DNA of 38,481 bases from Bacteroidota bacterium (GTDB lineage Bacteria > Bacteroidota > Ignavibacteria > Ignavibacteriales > Ignavibacteriaceae). Location of the stretch: positions 1-38,481 of the forward strand of contig JAKIZM010000030.1 of the NCBI GenBank assembly GCA_022708025.1, in the 5' to 3' direction. Under the pieces are notes generated by a model. That model was given only the letters and a program-made list of their open reading frames with translations, ran no database searches and had not been told where the DNA came from. The position numbers and the translations under genes are program-made. This document shows, in pieces, positions 26,140-33,912 of the stretch; the stretch's first letter is position 1; each line of letters opens with the position of its first letter.

Positions 26140-27195
26140 CTATAAAAGATTATATCTCCTGATTCCTGCGGCTAAAACATGATTTATCATATCGTTATAC
26201 TCAATACCAGCAGCACGGGCAGCTTTAGGATAACTTGAGTTTTCATTCGGATCAGGAATGATTCCGGGCAAAGGATTAATCTCAATAATATTGGGTTCAC
26301 CATTTTCATCAAGACGCAAATCTATCCTGCTCCAATCCCGGCATCTTAAAACTCTGTAAGTATCAAGACAAACTTTGTTTATCTTTTTTTCAAGTTCTTT
26401 TGTGATATCAGCCGGACAATCAAAAACATCAAACTCATTTTCTTTTGTGTCAAGTATCCATTTAGCTTCGTAAGAATACAGATGTACAGTTCCCTCTGGA
26501 TATTTATCATACCTCATCTCAATTGCAGGCAAGACCGTGGCATCACCATTGTTGCCAAGAATTGCAACTGTAAACTCACGACCGGGTAAAAATTCTTCAA
26601 CCAATGAAGATTGATTATACTCGGATGTAATCCTTTTAATCTCTCTTTCAAGTTCTGTTTGATTATGAACAAAAGATGAAGCATAAATTCCTTTACCGGA
26701 ACCTTCGCTGATTGGTTTTACAATCATCGGGAATTTTAAGTTATGATTCTTTGCGTCTTCAACTTTATCGGCTACAAAAAACTTTGCATTAGGAATTTTA
26801 TAATAACTTAAAATTTCTTTTGTGCGGGCTTTATCGAGACATATTGCTAAAGTAAGTGCATCGGAACCGGTATAAGGTATCTTAAGCATATCAAGCATTG
26901 CCGGAATCTGAGCTTCGCGGCTTACGCCATTAGCACCTTCAGCAATATTAAAAACAATATCGGGTTTTATTTCTCTGAATTTATTGTAGGCTTCTTCGTC
27001 TGCTTCGATAAGAGAAACATTATTGTAGATTGAGATTGCATCTTTAACTGCATTAATTGTTTCCCACGTGTCCCACTCGGCGTACTGATCAATTTCTGAA
27101 TTTGATTTTTGTGATGATGAATTAAGGATTGGAGACACTACTGCAGGGAAAGAATCACTTTCAGGTTTAACATTATATGCCAAAGCAACATTCAA
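26140..27195 (-). CDS. ATP-grasp ligase, D-Ala-D-Ala-ligase-like (first of two)
   Basis: A 351-residue ATP-grasp enzyme and the first gene of the aminomutase operon. It has NIAEGANGVSREAQIPAMLD (substrate-side motif near the Ddl pattern), GSDALTLAICLDKARTKEIL, FPMIVKPISEGSGKGIYASS (ATP loop), LVEEFLPGREFTVAILG, LYSYEAKW (omega-loop position) and WSRIDLRLDENGEPNIIEIN with PLPG. It resembles Ddl more than its neighbour does, but the loop after the ATP-binding lysine reads EGSGKG instead of the Ddl EGSSVG, so D-Ala-D-Ala synthesis is doubtful. It probably forms a peptide bond involving beta-lysine or another amino acid. Its promoter is listed separately; no ribosome-binding site is obvious. Confidence 0.86.
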   Translation of the reverse strand: MNVALAYNVKPESDSFPAVVSPILNSSSQKSNSEIDQYAEWDTWETINAVKDAISIYNNVSLIEADEEAYNKFREIKPDIVFNIAEGANGVSREAQIPAMLDMLKIPYTGSDALTLAICLDKARTKEILSYYKIPNAKFFVADKVEDAKNHNLKFPMIVKPISEGSGKGIYASSFVHNQTELEREIKRITSEYNQSSLVEEFLPGREFTVAILGNNGDATVLPAIEMRYDKYPEGTVHLYSYEAKWILDTKENEFDVFDCPADITKELEKKINKVCLDTYRVLRCRDWSRIDLRLDENGEPNIIEINPLPGIIPDPNENSSYPKAARAAGIEYNDMINHVLAAGIRRYNLL

Positions 27196-27254
27196 CTTCT
27201 TGTTAAAGAAGGACGATAAAATATTTTTTTCTCCTACAATAATTTTTTCGATAG

Positions 27255-27284
27255 CAAATATAATGTTTATAAAAATTTTGTCAA
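27255..27284 (-). promoter_or_regulatory. Bacteroidota-type promoter of the ATP-grasp/acetyltransferase/aminomutase operon
   Basis: Read on the minus strand, TTG (27284-27282, within TTGACA) is followed after 19 bases by TATATTTG (27262-27255). This fits the Bacteroidota pattern of TTG at -33 and TAnnTTTG at -7. Transcription would start about 50 bases before the first ligase. AT-rich DNA gives chance matches, but both boxes at the right distance are unusual here. Confidence 0.5.
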
Positions 27285-27443
27285 TAACTCGGCAACTTTG
27301 TTTAAAAATATTTTTTAAAGCGTCATCAACAAAAATTATTGTCTTCAGAAAATATTTTTAAATAAATTTTTCTGATAAAAATTTTTGAACGTCGTTTTGA
27401 GGCTCTGTTTATCGGTATAAAACTGCTGTGGTTATTTTTAACG

Positions 27444-29651
27444 TTACGCTATCTTGGCGTAAGAAAGATTTTCGGAGTAATGTTTAATCAGATTTTTCCG
27501 GATGACGGCTGAAAAATTTTTTTCTAACTTTGGGTCAACTTCAATTAATTTGAACGCACTTTGCTTCGCTTCAAGGATTAATTCCTGATCTTCAATGATG
27601 TTTGTGTACTTCAATTCAGGGAAACCACTTTGTTTTGTTCCGAAGATATCACCGGGTCCGCGGAGTTTTAAATCTATCTCAGAAATTTTAAATCCATCAA
27701 GATATTTTACCATCGATTGCAATCTTACAGAAGACTTATACCTTTCAAGTTGTGCTGAAGATAAATATTCCAGCTCAAGTTCGTTTGCATTTTGTTTTGC
27801 GGCAATCTCATCCTTTGTTATTAAAATGCAATAACTCTTTTTATTTCCTCTCCCTATTCTGCCGCGTAGCTGATGAAGCTGCGATAATCCAAAACGATGA
27901 GCATCATTTATTAAAATTATGTTTGCATCCGGAATGTCAATTCCAACTTCTATTACCGTAGTTGAAACTAAAACATCAAACATCTTTTTCTGAAACATCA
28001 GCATCACTTCTTCTTTTTCCTGCCAGCTCATTCTTCCATGAATTAAACCAAGTTTTAGATTTTGCAGGTGATTTTCTTTTAAATCCTCATAAAATGTTGT
28101 TGCAGCTTTTAAATCTAACTTTTCTGATTCTTCAACGAGCGGATAAACTAAAAAAGTCTGATAACCTTCTTTGGTTTTATCAACAATGAATTTATAAATC
28201 TCAGGCAATTTCTTTTCACCACGTAAAACAGTTTTAATCGGAATACGATTTTTAGGCATTTCATTAATGATTGATAAATCAAGATCGCCGTAAACCGTCA
28301 TTGAAAGAGTTCGTGGAATTGGCGTAGCACTCATCACCAATACATCCGGTGTTTTGCCTTTGCTTTGTAATGCTGCTCTTTGTTTAACACCAAAACGATG
28401 CTGTTCATCTATTACAATTAATCCAAGATTATTAAATTTAACCTGCTCTTCAAAAATTGCGTGAGTTCCAATTATTATGTCTGCTTCCTGCAATTCAATG
28501 TCTGAAAGTTTTTTTGTCCGTTCGGATTTCTTTTGTCCACCCAATAGCAAACTTACTTTAACTTCCTTTTTAGGGTTTAACTTATAAAGTTTCTGCATCA
28601 TAGCAGAAATATTTTTTGCATGCTGATCTGCTAAAATTTCCGTCGGTGCCATAAGTGCCGCTTGAAATCCGTTATCAACAGCAATAAGCATTGATATTAA
28701 AGCAACGATAGTTTTTCCGCTTCCAACATCACCTTGTAAAAGTCTGTTCATCGGTTTTTCTGAAAGCATATCGTTTTTAATTTCAGTTAAAACATTTAGC
28801 TGGGATTTTGTCAATTCAAACGGAAGCGTTTTAATAAAATCAGAAACAAGGCTAGTTTTTATTTCCATCTTGTTGCCAATGAGTTTTGTCTGATAATTAT
28901 TTTTTCTGATCGCAACAAGCAGTTCAAGATAAAACATTTCTTCAAACTTGAATCTGTATTTTGCTTTTGTAAATAATTCATTGTTTTCAGGATAATGATA
29001 ATTTTTAATTGCAGTTACAATATCAACAAGGTTATGTTGTTTAATAATTTCCTGTGGAAGGGTTTCCTCGATTTTATCTGCATATCTATCAACAGCAAAA
29101 TGAATTATCCTTCTTAAGCTTAAATCCCCAATGTTGCGCTGTTTAAGTTCTTTGGGGATTCTGTAAAACGGAATTATTTTTCCTGTGTTCAAAAAACTTT
29201 GTGTTTCTTCTTCTGTAACTTTATCAAAATCTGGATGGATGATTTGCAGCTTGTTGTAATTTATTTCCGGTTTACCTGAGATTGCAAAGTAATCGCCTTC
29301 ATTAAAGACAGAAAGAAAATATTTTACTCCCTGAAACCAAACACATTCAATAAATCCAGTTGAATCTCTGAACTGAACTTTAAGAATTTCTTTCCTGCCA
29401 AGATTCCTTTTTTCTTTATCAACTACTTTTGCAATTATTGTTGCTTCGCCATCATAACCGTTCATTGCATATCCATAAGCACGGGATGCAGTTAAAACAG
29501 TTGTGCGGTCTAAATGTCTTGATGGAAAATAAAAGATGAGATCGCGAATAGTATTTATCCCGATTTTAGAAAACGATTCTGCGCGTTTTGGTCCTACCGA
29601 TTTAATATACTGGACAGATGAATCAAGAATATTTCCTTTATCAGATTTCAT
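27444..29651 (-). CDS. recG: ATP-dependent DNA helicase RecG
   Basis: RecG remodels stalled replication forks and Holliday junctions. The N-terminal wedge domain (about 1-200) contains YIKSVGPKRAESFSKIGINT and the OB-fold strands around VQFRDSTGFIECVWFQGVKY. The helicase motifs follow: LLQGDVGSGKTIVALISMLI (motif I), APTEILADQH, IVIDEQHRFGVKQRAAL (motif II DEQH), VMSATPIPRTL (motif III), and VSTTVIEVGIDIPDAN through QLHQLRGRIGRG (motifs V and VI). The 735 residues are slightly longer than the usual 690-700. The region between it and the ATP-grasp operon (248 bases) carries that operon's promoter. No operon partner is evident. Confidence 0.97.
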   Translation of the reverse strand: MKSDKGNILDSSVQYIKSVGPKRAESFSKIGINTIRDLIFYFPSRHLDRTTVLTASRAYGYAMNGYDGEATIIAKVVDKEKRNLGRKEILKVQFRDSTGFIECVWFQGVKYFLSVFNEGDYFAISGKPEINYNKLQIIHPDFDKVTEEETQSFLNTGKIIPFYRIPKELKQRNIGDLSLRRIIHFAVDRYADKIEETLPQEIIKQHNLVDIVTAIKNYHYPENNELFTKAKYRFKFEEMFYLELLVAIRKNNYQTKLIGNKMEIKTSLVSDFIKTLPFELTKSQLNVLTEIKNDMLSEKPMNRLLQGDVGSGKTIVALISMLIAVDNGFQAALMAPTEILADQHAKNISAMMQKLYKLNPKKEVKVSLLLGGQKKSERTKKLSDIELQEADIIIGTHAIFEEQVKFNNLGLIVIDEQHRFGVKQRAALQSKGKTPDVLVMSATPIPRTLSMTVYGDLDLSIINEMPKNRIPIKTVLRGEKKLPEIYKFIVDKTKEGYQTFLVYPLVEESEKLDLKAATTFYEDLKENHLQNLKLGLIHGRMSWQEKEEVMLMFQKKMFDVLVSTTVIEVGIDIPDANIILINDAHRFGLSQLHQLRGRIGRGNKKSYCILITKDEIAAKQNANELELEYLSSAQLERYKSSVRLQSMVKYLDGFKISEIDLKLRGPGDIFGTKQSGFPELKYTNIIEDQELILEAKQSAFKLIEVDPKLEKNFSAVIRKNLIKHYSENLSYAKIA

Positions 29652-29747
29652 TGTCCTAAAAATAGATTATTAGATTTGTAAACTCAAATCGGAAGGCAGG
29701 TATATAAATAGAATATTTTTAACAAGCGGCAGGAAACAAAAATCAGG

Positions 29748-31226
29748 TTAGTTCATTGCAGGGAAAAATACCTTAAATGTTGTTCCTTCGCCAAACTCTG
29801 ATTCAACTTCAATTTTACCTGAGTAGGAATCAACAATTCGTTTAACTATGGAAAGTCCTAAACCTGTTCCGCTAATATTTTTTGTTTTTTCATTTTTAGC
29901 ACGGAAGAACTCACCGAACAGTCTTTGTTTGTCTTCAGGTTTTAATCCAATTCCACTGTCTTTTATTTCGGTTATAATATAATTATCCGATTGATAAAGA
30001 CTGATATTTATTATTCCCTGATCGCGGTTATATTTAATTGCATTACTGATAAGATTTGTAAACAATCTTGATATCTCATCATTATCAGCTTTTATGCAAA
30101 GCTCTGATGCATCTTTTTCAAAAATAACCTGAATGCCCTTTTTATTAATATCGAGTTGAAACAGTTCAAGTATGGATGAAATGACTTCGTGCAGACAAAC
30201 TTTTTTAATTTCGCGGTGAACAGTTTTTAATTCCATTCTTGAAATATCAAGAAGATCATTTACCATTTTAAGCAAACCATCCAATCTAACCATTGAACGG
30301 ATTTCATATTCCTTCTTTTGTTCTGAAGTAAGTGTTATTGAATCATCATTAAATAATTTTAGAAAACCATAAACAGCCGCTATTGGCGCTTTGAGTTCGT
30401 GTGATACCATTGAAACGAATTGAGATTTTACAAATTCAATTTTCTTTAACTCTGTGATATCTTTAAACACAATTACAACTCCTGCTACATTATCTCCCGG
30501 ATGTCTGACAGCAGAAGCAGTAACTTCAATAAAAAATTCCCTGTTTGGTTTTAGCTCAATCTGAATTGTGTATGATTTATTTTCATTTGAGGTATCGTTC
30601 AGGAGTTTATTGTATAACTCAAGTATTTCCGGGCGGAGTTTATCAAGAATATATTCTTCAACGGCGATTCCTGATAGTTCTAAAAATCTTAATGCAGCCG
30701 GATTGTAGAGAACAGCAAGTCCTTCCTTATTTATTACCAGAACACCATCAGTAATTGAGTTGATGATTGTATTCAATCTGGTTTTTTCAAACGCAACCTC
30801 GAGTAAGCGTTCTTCCCTTTCTCTTCGCCATTTATCAGCTTCAAGATTTACTAATCTTCTCTGATAACCTTCTTTAATATTTGCAATAAGTTCTTCAGGT
30901 GAAAAAGGTTTTGGTATATAACTGTGTGCACCAAGCCTGGTTGCTTCAACAGCAGTTTCATAACTTGCATAAGCAGTTGCGATAAAACATACAGTATAAG
31001 GAAATTTCTTTCTGATTTTTTTTAATACTTCAAGCCCATCAATATCAGGCATCTTTAAATCAATAACTGCAATATCAAATTCATTTTCAGTTCCAAACTT
31101 AATTCCTTCGGTTCCGTTTTCTGCGGTGGTAACTTCATAACCTTCCATTTCAAGCAGTCTCTGCGCACCAATACGAAGACCTTTTTCGTCATCAACAATC
31201 AGAACTTTCGGTTTGTAATTATTCAT
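29748..31226 (-). CDS. Receiver-PAS-histidine kinase hybrid
   Basis: A 492-residue soluble signalling protein. The receiver domain comes first (residues 5-120, phospho-acceptor D56 in VIDLKMPDIDG, with T84 and K106). Then comes a coiled stretch, a PAS domain (about 150-258, TIINSITDGVLVINKEGLAV to VFKDITELK), a HisKA domain with H276 (FVSMVSHELKAPIAAVYGFL) and a HATPase domain (LISNAIKYNRD, IKDSGIGLKP, GTGLGLSIVKRIV). There is no membrane segment, so it acts in the cytoplasm. It probably takes its input through the receiver from another kinase, most likely the H-domain kinase 0.7 kb upstream on the same strand. A 263-base gap with a hairpin separates it from the response regulator gene. Confidence 0.93.
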   Translation of the reverse strand: MNNYKPKVLIVDDEKGLRIGAQRLLEMEGYEVTTAENGTEGIKFGTENEFDIAVIDLKMPDIDGLEVLKKIRKKFPYTVCFIATAYASYETAVEATRLGAHSYIPKPFSPEELIANIKEGYQRRLVNLEADKWRREREERLLEVAFEKTRLNTIINSITDGVLVINKEGLAVLYNPAALRFLELSGIAVEEYILDKLRPEILELYNKLLNDTSNENKSYTIQIELKPNREFFIEVTASAVRHPGDNVAGVVIVFKDITELKKIEFVKSQFVSMVSHELKAPIAAVYGFLKLFNDDSITLTSEQKKEYEIRSMVRLDGLLKMVNDLLDISRMELKTVHREIKKVCLHEVISSILELFQLDINKKGIQVIFEKDASELCIKADNDEISRLFTNLISNAIKYNRDQGIINISLYQSDNYIITEIKDSGIGLKPEDKQRLFGEFFRAKNEKTKNISGTGLGLSIVKRIVDSYSGKIEVESEFGEGTTFKVFFPAMN

Positions 31227-31417
31227 AGGTTACTATTTTAAGTGAACTCAGCCCAAATTCCTCTTTTAGTAAGAGAGGGACTTTTAAATTCTTCTTTCAC
31301 TTTTTAAGAAAAGGAATTGAAGATGAGTCCAAATTTTTGGTTAAAAGAAAATGTCTGAAAATAAACTATTTAAATTATTGTTTTTATTGCCAACGATTCA
31401 TTATAAAGAATTCAGAC

Positions 31418-31450
31418 GAAGCAATCTTTATTAGCATTTTTGATTGCTTC
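31418..31450 (-). terminator. Hairpin between the response regulator and the receiver-kinase gene
   Basis: GAAGCAATC (31418-31426) and GATTGCTTC (31442-31450) form a perfect 9-bp stem with a 15-base AT-rich loop, 40 bases past the response regulator stop. It could be a terminator or partial attenuator for the downstream kinase gene. No T-run follows on the minus strand, so the role is unsure. Confidence 0.4.
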
Positions 31451-31489
31451 TTCCCTATTTCCATCAATATCCGCAATGAACGAGTCTCA

Positions 31490-31894
31490 TTATTTCTTCA
31501 ATTCATAAAATGCTTCTAACTTCTCAACAAATTCTTCAATAATTACCGGTTTATGAATAAGTGCATCAGCTTTTATCCATTCTCTTTCTTCAGATGTTGA
31601 TGCTCCGAATTTAAATCCGGTATCATAAGTTGCAGAAGTTAAAATAAATACAGGAATCTTTTTCCCGTGTTCATCATTTTTTATTCTGTAACATAGTACA
31701 AAACCCGAATCGTGTTCTTCCATAATCAAGTCAACCACACAGGCATCGGGTTTGGTTTTCTTAAAAACTTCAAAACCTTCTTTTCCGCTGGTTGCAGTAA
31801 TTACTTCATAACCTTTTGATTCGATTAGTAATTTATTTTGTTCAAGAAGATCAAGATCGTCATCAACTAATAATATTTTTTTTCTGGTATTCAT
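31490..31894 (-). CDS. Single-domain response regulator
   Basis: A 134-residue stand-alone receiver domain. The acidic pocket (LLVDDDLDLLEQN), phospho-acceptor D55 (CVVDLIMEE), the switch threonine/serine in FILTSATYD and the lysine in IHKPVIIEEF are all present. There is an insertion of about ten residues between the Thr and Lys (GFKFGASTSEEREWIKADAL). There is no output domain, so it works by protein contact or as a phosphorelay step. Its ATG overlaps the TGA of the H-domain histidine kinase (ATGA), which marks that kinase as its partner. Confidence 0.93.
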   Translation of the reverse strand: MNTRKKILLVDDDLDLLEQNKLLIESKGYEVITATSGKEGFEVFKKTKPDACVVDLIMEEHDSGFVLCYRIKNDEHGKKIPVFILTSATYDTGFKFGASTSEEREWIKADALIHKPVIIEEFVEKLEAFYELKK

Positions 31895-33903
31895 AAAGCT
31901 TCTATTCCTTCACTTACTTTTGTTATCTGATGTACCTGACTTTTAGGCAGTACAACACTAAATGTAGTGCCTTTTCCTGTTTCACTTGTAAAAGTGATAT
32001 TTCCTTTATGCATTTTAATAATTCCGTATGAAATTGCAAGACCAAGACCGGTTCCTTTGCCCATACTTTTTGTTGTAAAGAATGGTATAAATATTTTGCC
32101 ATAATTTTCTTTTGGTATTCCATTACCGGTATCCGAAAATTCAATTTTAACATTATCCCCGTTTAATGAAAGGGATATTTTTAATTCTCTTTTTCCATCA
32201 ATATCGCTCATGGCATCACAGGCATTTTTTATAATATTAACAAAAACCTGTTTAAGCTGATCTTCGTCCCCGGTAATGCTGTAATGATTTTCTTCAATAT
32301 CATACCTGAAACTAATTCCGCGATAAGCAGTATTTATCGCAAACGGTTTTAATGTTTCTTTTAATGTTTCTGCCAGGTCAAATTCTTTTAAGTTCAGTTT
32401 GCCCTGCCGTGCAAAGTTTAGAAGATTAGCTACAATATTTTTACATCTGTTTGCTTCTTCAACTATCAATTCAAGATCTTCCGCCTTCTGATCATTATTA
32501 TAAATTTTTTCAAGATCTCTTTTAAGCATTGATGCATAAAGTAAAATTGCTCCGAGCGGATTATTAATTTCGTGTGCTACACCTGCTGCAAGCTGTCCGA
32601 TAGACGCAAGTTTTTCTGCAACACGAAGCTGCTCTTCTGTATTGCTTAAGTTATCATAAGCAGTTTTTAATTCATCAAGAAGATAGGGCAGACACATTTC
32701 TTTTTCTGCAAGATCTTTTGCAATTGCAACAGCATATTCCCTGCAGGTTGCGTAACCGCAGGCACCACAGTTTAATTCATCTTTAACAGAATATTTTTTT
32801 GTCTGTGCTAATATTTCTTTAATCTTTTCTTCAGAAGGATACGGTCTCCTTTGATTATCTAAACCAAAGTTTCTTTTCAGATTTAATTTTCTTGCATTGT
32901 AAAGATTGCTCTTCCACACATGCTTATCAACATTGTTAATTTTTTCATCAATGTAGTTAATAACTTTTTCACGCCGCGCATAATAATTAAGCTCTGTATC
33001 AATCGCAGGACCGCTGATGCACCCCTCACAAAATAAAATATCAGTAAACTTTGCGTTGATATGATTGTTTGCAATCTCATCAATTATTTCAAGAACTTTT
33101 TTCTTGCCTTCAACCACAATTATATCTTTTTCAAGAATATCATCATTTACATCTGTGGTTTTTAACAAGCCGCCTGCAAGCGGATACGCTTTACCCATCA
33201 TAGCATGCGGTCCATCAAATTCACTTTCTTCTAATTCGTCCGGATTTATTCTGCTGTATTCAAACATTTCTTTCAACTCTGAAAATGTCAGAACTGCATC
33301 AATTACTCCTGCAACATCTTCATCTCTTGCTTCGTGCTTTTTAGCAATACAAGGTCCGATAAAAACAATTTTACAATTTACATCTTCAGTTACTTTAAGA
33401 TATCTGCCGAGTGCAATCATTGGCGAAACTACTTTTGCAAGATAAGGAACGAGTTTAACAAAATACTTTTGAATGTAACTAACAACTGCAGGACAGGCAG
33501 AGCTGATTACTGTCTTTTCAGAATCGCTGTTTATCACATCCATATAATCATTTGCAATCAGGTCAGCACCAAAAGCAGTTTCAATTACTTTTGTAAATCC
33601 AAGTTTTCTTAAAGCAGACGGAATTTTTCTGTAGTTGTCAGGAAACGATGCCGCAAAAGACGGAGCAACAATAGCAATTGTATTATTACCTGCAATCAAA
33701 TCATAAGCAATATCAATTTCAGATAAAATCTGTTTTGCATCCTGTGAACAGACTTTTACACAATGCCCGCAGACAATACATCTTTCTTCAATCACCTTTG
33801 CCTGTCCGTCAATGACGCGAATAGCCGCAGCAGGACATTCTCTTATACAAGAGTAACATCTCTTACATCTGTCGGTTATCGTTGTAACTATTGCGTAATT
33901 CAT
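31891..33903 (-). CDS. [FeFe]-hydrogenase-like H-domain sensor histidine kinase
   Basis: A 670-residue soluble fusion. Two 4Fe-4S ferredoxin motifs open it (C13, C16, C19, C23; C42, C45, C48, C52). Residues about 70-340 are an iron-hydrogenase large-subunit domain: SSACPAVVSYIQKYF (C137), FIGPCIAKKHEARDEDV (C185) and ILFCEGCISGPAID (C292, C295). Next is a further 4Fe-4S domain (C379, C382, C387, C404), then HisKA with H444 (GVAHEINNPLGAILL) and a HATPase domain (NACDAM, DTGNGIPKEN, GKGTGLGLAISYG). Compared with catalytic enzymes, the proton-transfer cysteine before the cluster ligand is Ala136, and the last motif is CxxC, not CxxxC. It is therefore probably a hydrogen, CO or redox sensor rather than a working hydrogenase. 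It starts nine bases after the large exported-protein gene and overlaps the response regulator by ATGA. Confidence 0.9.
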   Translation of the reverse strand: MNYAIVTTITDRCKRCYSCIRECPAAAIRVIDGQAKVIEERCIVCGHCVKVCSQDAKQILSEIDIAYDLIAGNNTIAIVAPSFAASFPDNYRKIPSALRKLGFTKVIETAFGADLIANDYMDVINSDSEKTVISSACPAVVSYIQKYFVKLVPYLAKVVSPMIALGRYLKVTEDVNCKIVFIGPCIAKKHEARDEDVAGVIDAVLTFSELKEMFEYSRINPDELEESEFDGPHAMMGKAYPLAGGLLKTTDVNDDILEKDIIVVEGKKKVLEIIDEIANNHINAKFTDILFCEGCISGPAIDTELNYYARREKVINYIDEKINNVDKHVWKSNLYNARKLNLKRNFGLDNQRRPYPSEEKIKEILAQTKKYSVKDELNCGACGYATCREYAVAIAKDLAEKEMCLPYLLDELKTAYDNLSNTEEQLRVAEKLASIGQLAAGVAHEINNPLGAILLYASMLKRDLEKIYNNDQKAEDLELIVEEANRCKNIVANLLNFARQGKLNLKEFDLAETLKETLKPFAINTAYRGISFRYDIEENHYSITGDEDQLKQVFVNIIKNACDAMSDIDGKRELKISLSLNGDNVKIEFSDTGNGIPKENYGKIFIPFFTTKSMGKGTGLGLAISYGIIKMHKGNITFTSETGKGTTFSVVLPKSQVHQITKVSEGIEAL

Positions 33904-33912
33904 TATGTAAAA

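Noticed and set aside
26140..27195. First ATP-grasp gene as the ordinary D-Ala-D-Ala ligase (ddl)
   Set aside because: The ATP-loop region differs from Ddl, no mur/fts genes are near, and it is coupled to a second ligase and an aminomutase.
31337..31519. 60-codon plus-strand reading frame in the gap between two signalling genes
   Set aside because: It overlaps the end of the response regulator on the other strand, has no ribosome site, and its composition (F, I, N, C-rich) is that of chance AT-rich DNA.
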